Shown piece after piece: positions 23,539-34,294 of a stretch of 64,000 bases of DNA. Under the pieces are notes generated by a model. It was not told where the DNA came from, ran no database searches, and saw only the letters and a program-made list of their open reading frames with translations. The stretch covers positions 3,534,001 through 3,598,000 of the forward strand of contig CM065652.1 in the NCBI GenBank assembly GCA_033220425.1, written 5' to 3'. The DNA comes from Lepraria neglecta. Lineage: Eukaryota; Ascomycota; Lecanoromycetes; Lecanorales; Stereocaulaceae. The translations under genes were made by a program, and so were the position numbers. Positions within the stretch are counted from its first letter, which is position 1; each line of letters begins with the position of its first letter.

Positions 23539-25761
23539 TCAAATCACCATCTCATACGACAAGCACCCAGTAGTCTCAAGAACCTTCCAGATTTGGTTGG
23601 CGCGAGTGAGGCCCAACTGTTCATTTTCCTTGCTGAGAGTTTTTAGGTCCATGGCGTACTGTAGCATCGATCGCTGCTGCCCTACACTCATGACACCATC
23701 TGCGCCGGCGGCGAAGGCAATAACTCGTCTCCAAACATCCTTAGGGAGCTGACACAGGAGATCCGAGCGGTAACCCTTGTTCGCCTTCGGCGTTGACCCC
23801 TCCGGTACTGAGTCCTTTAGTGCTGGCCCTATTGGTGTCGAATCCGTTGGTGTTAGACCCATTGGTGTCGAGTCTCCGCTTGATGATGATGATTCTGGCC
23901 CGCCGAATTGGATGATTGGTGCTGAACCCGCTGGTGCTAAAACTATTGGTGTTGATGCCCTGGGTGAGGATGAGGATGATGAGGAGTCAACTCGCCCGCC
24001 GAACTGGATGTCATGAAGGGGTGTTGGGGGTATGACAGTGGGTGTAGGTGGGACAGGGCCGCCGCCCTTCACAGGAAAATTGCCCCATGGCATGAGTGGT
24101 GCGTTTGGATCTCGCTGAGAACTCAGTGGTAAAGGTCGGGGCCTCGGCTTGGGCGTAAAACCTGGGATGACGAGGGTTTTGATGATTTGAGCTTTGGCTT
24201 TGGGGGCCGGTGGGGGTTCGTTCTTTGTCTCGGGCGTCTTCTCAATCCGAAGTTGGATTTCCCGGCCCAAATATAGCATCTTCAAGGATGCGCCCCAGAG
24301 GTCGTTGCTCAAAGGCCCTGCCTGTCCCAGCCTCTCAGACTGGATCTTGCTCCTCGCTCGATCTAGATTTGTTGCAAGGACGACCGATCTGTCTTCTCCT
24401 TCCCTACCAACACCTGCGGACCGTCGTCGATTACCCCCTATGACCATTGGAGAGCTGGAGTGAGCACCGGAAACCCGCCTAGGTGCGTTGCTTGACATGA
24501 TTTGAGTATGTGACGACTCAGGGGATTCCTCTTCTGCTCCTTCCAGAGGCTCAACTCGAAAAAGTTCTGCAAGCTCTAGTACTTTCCGGCCTGCACTCCG
24601 AGCTTCCAGTGTCTCATTTGGTAGATAGATAATTCCTTGACACTGTGATTGACTATCGTAGTCTATGAGCTGCTGTGCGTGGGTTCCTGCCTTCGGTGGA
24701 GGCACTCGAGATAGGAGTCGATTTGGTGCATGATGATATGCGATGACGAAAGATAGATGAAGAGCGCATGTGTTCGTCATCGAAGTGTTGCACAAAATGA
24801 GATAGGGAACAGATCGAAGTCCTTTCGTTGTTTTGTGAATCGGTAAAGGCCCGGCTGGCAGACCAGGGGCCCCAGTTTTCTCATGCGATTTGGAATCTGG
24901 AAAGGGGGTTAGAACAGCCCTTGTGAAGCACAAGAAGACGAACTAACCTTGCTTAGAAATTTTTCGCTTTTGAGCACGTGGGCTGGTCAATTCATCACCA
25001 GCATGGTCATCCGGATCAGAGCCAATGCTCATCTTCTTAGCCTTCTTGACAAGGCCGCTCATGCCTGTAGTTGGGCTCTGCACCTCGTACTGGGTCTCTT
25101 CAAAGTCTGGCGGAAGTACAAAATCGACTGCACTTTCACAGGCATAGACTCTTGTGAACACCTCGAAAGCTCGAGGTCCTAAGGGGTTGCCGCTGATGTC
25201 TAGTCTCCTGAGAACGCAACACCCTTGGAAGGAGGTCAGGAAGTCTTCCCATATTTCCGCTTCCTCGTCTGTAGTAATGGTGATGTTATTGTTTGAGAGG
25301 TCCAAATCCCGGAGATCTTGGTCGCAGACCAGGATAACACGGGCTAGGGGTTGTAGTGAAAAAACTGTTAGTCGGTTTCCTTGTAGGCAAAGCTCTTCAA
25401 GTCTTGTGCATCTGCCCTGCTCTCCGTTATAGGTGAGAGCTTTCACCAGTGCATCTGCTACTGGAAAAAGGCCTATGTCTGTCAGATCTTTGCCAGAGAT
25501 ATCCAGTTCTACAACTGGATCTCGCGGATCTCGGAAAGCAGCTTTCGAATTCTTGTCCTTGTCTTTGTCTAATGGAAAGCGCTTTTGCTTGCAGTCGTTA
25601 GCAGTCTTTTTGTGGAAAAATATATAGCTTCCTCACTAAGTCTTTGGTCACAGCTTGCCCTACCTTCAGACCATCGATCTTCCGCTACAATTTCACGCGT
25701 CAGTATCCGGTTTTGGTTATCACAGCTTTTGACTTACGTTGACGTAGCTAAATCTACCCAT
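23539..25761 (-). CDS. Fungal leucine-rich repeat protein, unknown function
   Basis: Four exons (25738-25761, 25664-25684, 24948-25587, 23539-24896) give 680 residues. The first two are micro-exons of 24 and 21 nt, coding MGRFSYVN and RKIDGLK. Leucine-rich repeats follow: LEELCLQGNRLTVFSL, LRDLDLSNNNITI and LRRLDISGNPLGP (about residues 70-150), preceded by VVELDISGKDLTDIG. The middle is disordered with degenerate Ser/Thr/Pro repeats, including a duplicated IQFGG..SSSSS block. The conserved C-terminus has LPKDVWRRVIAFAAGADGVM and KENEQLGLTRANQIWKVLE. This architecture matches an uncharacterised Pezizomycotina LRR family; the helical C-terminus probably mediates protein contacts. No enzymatic motif is seen. 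Confidence 0.82.
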
Positions 25762-26379
25762 TCTGTAGGCTTGATGGACACCTCTATGAAAGTTGATGGT
25801 TGGTATCCGGAGTTGTGTGTGGGTTGGGTGATCCGGGGTTGAGGATGTATCCGAGGTGTTTATATTGACCGGCCCGAAGAGGTATCCTGCATAACAACAA
25901 AAGGTGGCGAGGACAGCCGCGCAACACATCAAAATCTATGCAGCAATAAATCAGATGTGTTGGAGGATATTGAAAGAATGGCAACACAAACTGTTGAAGC
26001 TCCACGTCTGTCAAATAGAGAGGTCGTACACAAATTGTGTATGAACCAGGCAAGGCAATGTCTCCTTCTTTACGCCATCTCACATAGTTCCATATGCGTG
26101 CAAGCCCTCCTTGCATTTAACAGCAGATTTGTTAGAGGTCAGGGCTGGGTTAAAGGGAGGACATCACAACACATTGGCATTCAGGCTGGAAGGGAAAGAT
26201 ACTCCACCTCTGATAATCAATTTTCGTCAAAACGCCTCGCTTTCTATGGATTCATGCATGCCCGATTCTTGATATTGCAAACGCAATGGCTCGGAGTGGC
26301 GGGCTTTTCTAATTGCAAAAAGATCAATGAGACCTCACCCCCATCATGAAGTCGCAAACCCTGCCAGATCATTCCCGAG
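25762..26379. other. Intergenic between LRR gene and Nudix gene
   Basis: Open frames exist on both strands (25957-26349 + and 25784-26116 -) and overlap each other antisense. Neither shows a motif or codon bias that would favour one over the other, so no gene is called. Confidence 0.4.
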
Positions 26380-26980
26380 CTACTTCACAATCGAACTTCT
26401 GTTAAGAGCATCCAGCAGCTCTGGCCTAGCGGTCAAAGCTTGCTTGGCTTCTTGATAAGACATCCATTGCCTCCCCCTTCTATCCTTCTCCGGCCACTGC
26501 GAGGCCTCCTTCTCAACGCTGGCCTCGTAGAATTGAAATATCGCCTTGGGGGCTTGAGGCGTGAGCTCATTGGCCTTGCGTCTGTCTGGAATCTTGCCTA
26601 GGTCCCTCAGTATCTTGCACACTATCCCTGCTTCTTCCCAGGCCTCACGACAGGCAGCCTCCTGTGGGGTTCCTTCATCGGTCTCCCAACCGCCTTTAGG
26701 CAGTACCCAGCCGCCTCGACGGGTAGACTGGATGAGGAGCACCTTCTTCTTGTCGTTTGAGAGGGGAACTACGCCAGCGACTAGACGTTCGCCCTGAGAG
26801 CCGTATCCTGTTCAGAGAAGCAGGTTAGCGACTGGTTTATAGAGCTCGAGAGACGAGGTTCAACTTCTCCACGCCCTTCTAAGCCAGGTGCGGCTACTTA
26901 AAGAGCAGTAGACGCTTAGAACTTGACGTACGTTGATTGTCTCGTCCTGTGCGAGCTGTAGAAGCAAGTTTCTGAGCCAT
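26380..26980 (-). CDS. Diphosphoinositol polyphosphate phosphohydrolase-like Nudix hydrolase
   Basis: Two exons (26932-26980, 26380-26807; intron 26808-26931) give 158 residues. The Nudix box is complete: GGWETDEGTPQEAACREAWEEAGI, whose REAWEEAGI core carries the metal-binding glutamates. Before it lies RRGGWVLPKGG, and the start reads MAQKLASTARTGRDNQRYGS. These marks fit the Ddp1/Aps1 branch, which removes the beta-phosphate from inositol pyrophosphates and cleaves diadenosine polyphosphates and polyphosphate in the cytosol or nucleus. Length agrees with this branch. The start codon is placed at the ATG giving the conserved N-terminus; an open frame continues upstream without need. Specificity between InsP7 and ApnA cannot be read from sequence. 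Confidence 0.88.
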
Positions 26981-28245
26981 GGTGAAGGTGGCTTTGGCTT
27001 CGGTGGGTTGACTCGGAGAGATTGTTTTGCGGATGTAATGATTGGGAAGCTGGGGGGCGGTGAGAGGGTAAGGTAATGAGTGGTACCGGGCAACTTGGCG
27101 TAGGGCAGGGCGGAGCTGAGTGCTTTTGCGTCTAATGCATCCGGATGGAGGGGTAGTAGAATGTGTTGCTTGAAGGGTATGATGTGTCAAGAACGGAGAA
27201 GGCGAGTGGTGGGAGATGGCAGCCTTGGATGATGGTATCCTTCAAACCCGCGGGGGACGGGTTTGAGGATGAAGGATTATTCTGTCATGATCAGGCGGAA
27301 GGGACATATTTAATTCAGTAGTGTTGATGAGTCAATTAGACTAAAGCCTTGTTAATGTAGGCGCGGAGATGAAAAGTAGTGGGAAGAAATTTCCCAGAGC
27401 AGGTGGGACTCGCCTGAAAAAGGTTGTCCCTTAAACCCTTTCATCATGCTGCATAAAAACACCCCCACGAACCAATACGGCGTTCGCTCTGTGGTCTGAT
27501 GGTCTGAAGAGCTTACTTTCGATCATTCTACTAAGGCGGCTCTACGCTGTTGTACCTCATCGCTATGGAAAAGCGAAGGCCGTTGTCCTATGTCATTGGG
27601 CAATACCGAAGAGCAAGACTTCCATTATCCGACGGATCGTTCACTAATTGATCTGCGGCGTATGACCTAAAAAAATTGTTCCCGACATCTTCCCCAAGGA
27701 CTTCCAGACTATCAGGAAGCATTAATTCGTTGCGTTCGCGTAGTTTCGTGAATGTTTTGCGTCGTTTTTTCCCCACACTACCATATTGTTCTTTCGCTAG
27801 CAGTCCGCCCCACCTATCATCGGCATCTTCGACCCATCTTGGGCCGTTCTGGAAGTCTTCTGTGCATGAGTCCAACGTAAGACTGCAGGATCTCCAATGT
27901 CCCGACTGGACGGCCCCGATGATGTATGCATGGCTAAGGTACACCAGTGGCATGCGATCTCTTTTTAAACTCGAGGGGCCGTGCGTTGTTCACACAGAAG
28001 GCTGCTATGCTTAGCCTGATTTCAATTCCGTCAAAGTCTTGACAGACAATTCATAGTTCATGTTCATGTTTCACGCAGTGACCGACTGCGAGAGGATTCT
28101 CTAGGCACCACTCTTGTACTTGATCCAAGGGATCCCACCATTCTTCCAGGGTCTGAACGCCCACCCACGTCCATCCGGGCCCAGCGACTACAAGCCAGGA
28201 ACTATCGAAACAAGCCCGCGCTTCTTAAAAAACCTGCAGCTTATC
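26981..28245. other. Intergenic, about 1.3 kb
   Basis: Divergent promoter zone between the Nudix gene and ATE1. It contains one open frame of note (27588-27953, minus), listed separately as a doubtful gene. No RNA or repeat recognised. Confidence 0.4.
27588..27953 (-). CDS. Doubtful small ORF, 121 residues
   Basis: Starts at a true ATG and is charged with a mixed composition (for example GPRWVEDADDRWGG and KKRRKTFTKLRERNELMLP). It has no recognised domain, signal peptide or membrane segment. It could be a real small gene, a relic, or chance. It lies alone between two divergent genes, with no splice partners found. Reported because its amino-acid make-up is less odd than that of the surrounding frames. 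Confidence 0.22.
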   Translation of the reverse strand: MPLVYLSHAYIIGAVQSGHWRSCSLTLDSCTEDFQNGPRWVEDADDRWGGLLAKEQYGSVGKKRRKTFTKLRERNELMLPDSLEVLGEDVGNNFFRSYAADQLVNDPSDNGSLALRYCPMT

Positions 28246-30337
28246 ATGCAGGCTCGACCATCTCCCGCGGCGGACGACTGCCTTTCCGTTCTGACTCCCA
28301 CAGGTAAGCTGCTAGTACCGCGCCTTCGATACGACCCCGTGCTGCTTTGGCTGGCTCATATTCCTCCATCAAAATGCTAGCCTTCTTCTTCAGTTCTCCA
28401 CTCTGCGTTGACTGCATAAGAAATAAACGGTCTGCTGAACGCCATTCTTAGGCTATGGAAAGTCTAGCTGTGGCTACTGCAAATCCAACAAACGTCAGCT
28501 GTCCGGTATCTCGCCCTTTCTCAACCCGCTCTCTCTTCTTGCATCTCCTCGATGGTAAACTGCCTAGTGAAGCTGATTCTTTCTTTCGTTCAGGCGCTTC
28601 TTACGGGGCCATTTCTTCCTCTGTACGGCCGTCACATTATCAAATCCTAGTCGATCTAGGCTGGCGCCGGTACGTTTCCTTTCTTGACTACTCCACTATC
28701 TAGTATTTTTTTGACATCTGCTTGCTAGATCTGGCACGTATTACTACAAGCCTGACAACGCACATTCTTGCTGCCCCCATTATACTATCCGGTACGCTGA
28801 AGACTGATCTGCGCCCAATGCTATGCTTACGGGAATTGTAAGCTTGGATGCGACTGCTTTTGATCCGAGAAGAGATCAGCGCCAAGCAATCAATAAATGG
28901 TCAAAGTATATATTAGGTACCGACTACATTCATTTGGCTGCAAGGTTTTGTCCAAAGACACGAGAGTATGTCCGCTTTTCCGAGGCCCCAGCAGCAGGGG
29001 CTATTGGAAGGCTTTCTGAGGTCAGCACTCGCACAGAAACCAGCTGATGTCTCCTTTCCCTCCTTCAGGGAGAAAAAACGTCAAAGGAATGTATTCGATG
29101 TTTGCAAGGCTGTCCATGAGTCTGAGTACCAGCAAGTGAAACGGCCGATCGACACGCGAACGAAAAAGCCTATCGAACCAGCACACAAATTCGAAGTCAC
29201 CCTGGGCCCTGATAATTTCACAGAGGAGAAGTCTGATATTCCAGCAACCTATGCACGTGCAAGTCTGACGATACACAAAACAGATACAAGCTCTTCGCAA
29301 ATTACCAACGAGTCGTTCATCATGAAGAGCCCACTAAAATATCAAAAGGCGGATTTAAGCGCTTTCTTTGCTCTGGACTTGAGCGAAGTACTCTTGTCGT
29401 AGACGGCAAGGAGAACAAGATTGGATCTTACCACCAATGCTATCGCCTCGATGGCAAATTGGTTGCCATGGGAGTTCTGGATCTGCTTCCCCACTGTGTG
29501 AGCTCCGTCTACCTTATGTAATTGCAAGAATCTGTGGTAAGGCCAATTTCTCTGCTCACATGGAATCAGATACGACGAAGACGTCAACGACTGGAACTTT
29601 GGTAAGCTCAGCGCTCTAAGAGAAATTGCCTTGGCGCTCGAAGGTGGCTATAGATATTACTACATGGGTACATCCATCCTCACGCACAGATTTCCATCCA
29701 CTGACTTTTGATCAGGCTACTACATCCATTCCTGTATCAAGATGAGGTATAAGGAAACCTTCCGGCCCCAGTATCTTTTAGGTGAGCAAATCACGCAGAC
29801 AGAATCTACAAAGCTGCTTATTCGTGTGATTTACAGACCCGCATACCAATACCTGGAGTCCTTTGGACGCCGATATGCTCCAACGTCTATCAGGTCGAAC
29901 ATGGGTGTCGATGAGCATTGAAAGATATTTGCAGACCCCTGAATTCCAGCAGAAGCTTGATGTGAACCCAGTGAAATACGAAACCGCTCTCGAGTACATC
30001 AATGCAACGAATGAAAGCGACAATCCCGATACCCATAAGAGTGCAAAAACGGTCTTTGAAGCTCATATGCCAGGCGCCATGACGTTAGATGAAGTACGAG
30101 AACAAATAGATCTTGATCACTGGAAAGTGAAGATAGAGGAGCGGGTTTTCGAATTGGAGGTAAGCGCCTGAGGAGCAATGTCTCAGGAACGAAGAAGGTA
30201 CTGACATACTCCAGGACTTGGTCAGCTGGGACGAGCACGACGTTTCAGAGCCAAGATCACTCAAGGGCATTGTTGCAGAGCTGGCTGCTTGTATAGGGCG
30301 GGAACTGGTCCAGAATACGATACTGAGCTTTGGTTGA
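28246..30337 (+). CDS. ATE1: Arginyl-tRNA--protein transferase
   Basis: Transfers Arg from Arg-tRNA to N-terminal Asp/Glu/oxidised Cys, marking proteins for the Arg/N-degron pathway. Eleven exons fit: 28246-28303, 28452-28505, 28594-28669, 28729-28791, 28843-28965, 29069-29230, 29284-29517, 29570-29667, 29716-29781, 29837-30159, 30215-30337; 459 residues. N-terminal marks are GYGKSSCGYCKS, GWRRSGTYYYKP and SCCPHYTIR; these four cysteines (CxxC and CC) are the set implicated in Fe-S binding and activity in yeast Ate1. Further marks are RRDQRQAINKW, FANYQRVVHHEEP, GSYHQCYRLDGKLVAMGVLD and YYYMGYYIHSCIKMRYKE. Both the N-terminal and C-terminal family domains are complete. The dense intron pattern breaks the frame many times, so naive gene callers may fragment it. 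Confidence 0.94.
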
Positions 30338-30638
30338 GACTCATATATAGGCGCCCGAGCAAAGACTATTATAAATGAGATCGCATACTGCACGAACTGA
30401 CAGCCCAGATCTTTTCTCTCTTTAGGGCCGAAGAGCCTAGCGTGTTCTGGGCTTGCATCTTTCATATGCTCACGCTATTCTGTCCCGCATTGGTATTCTC
30501 CTTTCGAAGGCGGCCTTGTGCCTGAGCTTCGCCATTTTCTCCTGCACTCTTGCATCGGCTTGCGCCCTTCTATCCTAAGCCTACGCCAGAGCCTATGACC
30601 CAGAGATTGTTTTTTTATCAGCCAACACAACCCATTCG
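30338..30638. other. Short convergent intergenic interval
   Basis: ATE1 (+) and the Cys-rich unknown (-) converge here. It holds both 3' UTRs; nothing else seen. Confidence 0.5.
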
Positions 30639-31136
30639 TCATCCATCCTCCTTCCAAAACCTATACCCCTTCCCCGGCGCATTCCCCTCGCCACTCTCAT
30701 GCTTCCTCCGACACACCCAAACCTTCTCCTCAAAGTGCACCTTATCATTCATCACATAAAGCTTACCATCGTCTTGCCAATTTCCAACCGCACTTCCTCC
30801 CTGGGCTGCTTTAGACTTGTTCGGCTTCTTCGCACTGACGCCTGCATGCTTATTCTTCCACATGCCGCCGTATTTGTAGTATGGATGCTCTGAGTCGCCA
30901 TCTACCACCCCGCCTGAGACATCTTTCCAGCATTTTTTTGGGCACACGAAATGCCATGTAGGTGTATCATCGATGCGACAACGGACTAGGACGTCGGAGG
31001 GAGTGTGGCAGATAGAGCAGGGCTTGCGGTGGGCGGAGGGGGAGAGGGAGTGCTTCTGGGGCTTCGGAGGTAGAAAAATTGCCACAGGGCCATTCGAAGC
31101 AGTGGAGAGTTCCTCGTCAGTCATTGCAGACTTCAT
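30639..31136 (-). CDS. Cys-rich conserved fungal protein, unknown function
   Basis: A single exon of 165 residues. Ordered features are a Cys cluster CSICHTPSDVLVRC followed by WHFVCPKKCW (about residues 40-70), then a basic/aromatic segment YYKYGGMWKNKHAGVSAKK and a C-terminal strand-rich part with KVHFEEKVWVCRRKHES and GYRFWKEDG. The Cys spacing suggests one zinc site, similar in feel to small treble-clef fingers. I recall similar uncharacterised proteins in other filamentous ascomycetes but cannot name a family. A second in-frame ATG (31124) four codons downstream is equally possible. It shares an upstream region of about 160 bp with the divergent PheRS gene. Confidence 0.75.
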   Translation of the reverse strand: MKSAMTDEELSTASNGPVAIFLPPKPQKHSLSPSAHRKPCSICHTPSDVLVRCRIDDTPTWHFVCPKKCWKDVSGGVVDGDSEHPYYKYGGMWKNKHAGVSAKKPNKSKAAQGGSAVGNWQDDGKLYVMNDKVHFEEKVWVCRRKHESGEGNAPGKGYRFWKEDG

Positions 31137-31293
31137 CTGGACAATAAGAAAACACTGTAGGTAGAATTACAAGATCGGAATCCTTGCCAAATATTGGCAG
31201 GGATTCGTAAACGCGTTTGCCGCCAGCGCGGAAGACATTCGATGCTGAAGAGCTCCACCAGACTCTTTAAGTAGTCTCCTTCACCTCGGAGGC

Positions 31294-32827
31294 ATGAAGC
31301 TCGCAGCTACGGGCAGAGCAGTGAGGCTCGCATGGAGTAAAAGATCCGGCACCGCAATTGGCGCTAGGTTGCGGGTTGAAGCAAGACCGCAACAGCAGCT
31401 ACGATTTCAATCTACAGGTACTCGACAATTCTTGTAATGAATAATTGGGAAGCTTACACCAATCAGTTGTCCTGCAGACCCCTATCATTGAACATAACAG
31501 CAAGACCCGTTCCCTTGAGATCGATGGCAAGTCCCATGCCATCGACGAATGGACCAACGTCCCTCCCTCCATCCTCTCCTTCCTCCCTCGAAACCTACAT
31601 CTACGGCCTTCGCACCCAGTTTCCATAACTCGTCAAGTAATCGAACGAAGCTTTCCTTCGCCAACATACACACACTACAACGACATACACCCAATTGTCA
31701 CCGTAGCCCAGAATTTCGACTCTCTCGGCTTTCCACAAGACCACCCAGGCAGAAGTCGGACGGATACTTACTATATCAACAAAGACACCGTGCTAAGGAC
31801 CCACACAAGCGCTCACGAGGCAGAGATCTTCCGCGATAATAAGAGCGAAGGTTATACCATCAGCGCAGATGTCTACAGGAGAGATGCGATTGACAGGAGT
31901 CATTACCCCGTCTTTCACCAGATGGAAGGGTCACGAATGTGGGACCGGAGGAAAGTGCCTGGAGGAGATATAGTGAAGGCTGTTTGGGCCGATCTTGAGA
32001 GACTACCGAAGCATGATCTGGAAGTTGAAGACCCTAATCCTACAATCCATCCGGAAAGGAATCCGTTGCAGGGGGAACATCACAGTTCTGAAGAGGTGGA
32101 GGCTATAGCTGCGCATTTGAAGAGGTCACTCGAGGGCATGGTGGTGGAGCTGTTTTCGAGAGCTAAGAAAGCTGCTGTCGCTGCGGGCAATACTAATGCA
32201 GATGTCATGGAGCCGCTGAAGGTCCGCTGGGTCGAGGCCTATTTCCCTTTTACCAGCCCTTCTTACGAACTGGAAGTTTTTTGGCAAGGCGACTGGCTGG
32301 AGATCCTCGGTTGCGGTGTAACGAAGCAGGAGCTCCTCATCAACGCCGGCGTCCCAGACCAGCTGGGCTGGGCATTCGGCGTCGGTCTGGAACGAGTCGC
32401 CATGCTCCTATTTTCAATCCCTGACATCCGACTCTTCTGGTCAAAAGACCCACGCTTCCTATCCCAATTCTCAACCATGGAGAATATCAACACCTTCGTC
32501 CCTTTCTCTAGGCACCCCTCTTGTTACAAAGACGTATCATTTTGGCTTCGGAGTTCAAGTAGTAGTGCTGGTGGCGGACTGAAGGCTAATGCGCAGGATT
32601 TCCATGAAAATGATGTTATGGAGGTTGTGAGGGATATTGGGGGTGATTTGGTGGAGGACGTGAAATTGACGGATGAGTTTACGCATCCGGTGTCGGGGAG
32701 GAGGAGTCTTTGTTATCGGATCAATTATCGGAGCTTGGAGAGGACGCTGACGAATGAGGAGGCTAATGAGTTGCATAATAGTGTCAGGGAAAGGCTTGTT
32801 AAGAAGCTGGGGGTGGAGCTGAGATGA
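31294..32827 (+). CDS. MSF1: Mitochondrial phenylalanyl-tRNA synthetase
   Basis: Monomeric class II synthetase charging mitochondrial tRNA-Phe. Two exons (31294-31417, 31467-32827) give 494 residues. The first exon encodes a basic, Arg-rich targeting peptide without acidic residues. The class II core shows TDTYYINKDTVLRTHTSAHE, YPVFHQMEG, then LEILGCGVTKQELLINAG and GLERVAMLLFSIPDIRLFW (motif 3). The C-terminal ferredoxin-fold anticodon-binding domain begins at about HPSCYKDVSFWL and ends with NEEANELHNSVRERLVKKLG. All domains of the FARS2/Msf1 type are present and length fits. The reading frame also stays open through the end of the intron from 31445, which could mislead start calling. Confidence 0.95.
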
Positions 32828-33068
32828 GATGTTGTCAGTGAGCCAAATGGCATGCATATGAGGAGAAGAATGTAGATCACTGTATATAGGTCCTTCCACT
32901 CTAGGAATTTGTTTGTTGTAGCCATACCCGCTGAAATGCAAAATTCCCCAAGGACAGAGGGGAGATAATACATACAACCCTCAACAAAGGGGCTCCAGTT
33001 CAACGCTAGATCAATATATCAATACAGTCCGAGAAGATTTTCCATCAATCGCTCCACTCAGCAATCTT

Positions 33069-33925
33069 TCAGCTGTTCTTGACAACACCAACCTTAGCAG
33101 CCTATAATCACAATTAGCATTACCAACCCAAGTCATAATTAGACATGAGGAAGAAAGCATACCCTAACAACCCTCCCATTAAGCAAAAACCCCTTCTGCT
33201 GCGTCATAAAAACACTCCCATCCTCTTTCCCCTCAACCTTGGACTGAAAAGTAGCCTCATGCAAATTCGGATTAAACGCCTCCCCTGCCTCAGCCGGATC
33301 AAATCTCTCCAACCCATGCTTCTTCAGCGTCTGCATTAATATCGTCTCCGTCATTTTTATTCCATCATACAAACTGACGAGCTCTTTATTCGTTTCGGAT
33401 TTAGAGAGGGTGGTTTTGGGGACGGTGCCGAGGGCGCGGTCGAGGTTGTCGACGCTTTCGATTAGGTCGGCGGCGAAGCGGGAGATGGCGAAGTTGCGGG
33501 CGGTGTCGACGTCGCGTTTTGTTCTGTCTTGGAGGTTGCGAAAGTCGGCTACGCTGCGAAGGTATTTGTCCTGTGGGTAAGAGCAATTAGTAGCCAATAG
33601 ACGAAGCTTGGGGGATTTGGGAGATGGGAGATGGGAGAGGGGGGCGAACTTTTAGGTCGATGATTTCTTTGTTTTTGGCTTCGAGCTCTTTCTTGACGGG
33701 GTCTTCCTCTTTGGCTTCGGGCTGAACAGCTTTCGTCGCTGAGGCCTCCGCCTTCTCAGTGCCGCTTGCTTCTGTTGTTGTCGATTGCCATCTTTGCGGT
33801 ATTCTGAGCAGAGGCTGGGATATTCGTACTGGGGGAAACTGAGATCTGGTTATTGGCGCTCGTGATTGAGCTTGTATTCCTCGACTGGCTACTCGCGACT
33901 GTCGTAGTAGGCTTCGTTGGATCAT
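33069..33925 (-). CDS. MGE1: Mitochondrial GrpE-type nucleotide exchange factor
   Basis: Exchange factor that releases ADP from mitochondrial Hsp70 during protein import and folding. Three exons (33650-33925, 33163-33570, 33069-33101) give 238 residues. An Arg/Gln-rich N-terminus (MIQRSLLRQSRVASRG) is a matrix-targeting signal. A charged helix, EEDPVKKELEAKNKEIIDLK, leads into the GrpE core: YLRSVADFRNLQDRTKRD, ESVDNLDRALGTVP, GIKMTETILMQTLKKHGLER and NPNLHEATFQ. The last exon is only 33 nt and supplies AAKVGVVKNS; without it the protein would end abnormally. It is divergent from COQ3 across about 370 bp. Confidence 0.93.
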
Positions 33926-33943
33926 TGTGTGGATGCTAAGGGT

Positions 33944-34153
33944 TCAAGGTTGTTTGAATGAGCAGCTCTCGTGCTCTTTTGCTCCAAAATTTTTTTGGCG
34001 GCGATGATCTGCGTCATTCGGCGGCAAACGTGTGTATCTATCCCTGTCAATATCAAACCTCTCCCCAGAATCTAGACTTTCTCTTACAAATTGATTGTAC
34101 TTTCTGATACCTGCCCTTCTATTCGCAAAGTCTCTCCAGTCTTTCTCGCTCAT
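33944..34153 (-). CDS. Possible small protein or uORF upstream of MGE1, 69 residues
   Basis: An ATG-started frame that is highly charged and aromatic: SEKDWRDFANRRAGIRKYNQ, then FDIDRDRYTRLPPND. The composition looks like that of a real folded or RNA-binding peptide rather than chance. It ends 18 nt before the MGE1 start on the same strand, so it may be an upstream ORF in a long MGE1 leader, a separate tiny gene, or noise. No family recognised. Confidence 0.3.
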   Translation of the reverse strand: MSEKDWRDFANRRAGIRKYNQFVRESLDSGERFDIDRDRYTRLPPNDADHRRQKNFGAKEHESCSFKQP

Positions 34154-34294
34154 TTTAATTTCAGCGTTTTCGAATGTCACCAGAACAGAGAAACATCATG
34201 AGCTCATTTTATGTCAATTGCATTTCTTGAAGAGTATCAAGCTTTCATCGAGTCAGAAAGAAACAAAGAATTTGTACGAGTATAATTCTCAGCC

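Noticed and set aside
25784-26349. Opposed open frames between the LRR and Nudix genes
   Set aside because: Each masks the other; neither has recognisable residues, and the interval is adequately explained as a 5'/3' flank.
31211-31216. ACGCGT box upstream of mitochondrial PheRS
   Set aside because: A six-base match is expected by chance in this length, and neither flanking gene is a G1/S gene.
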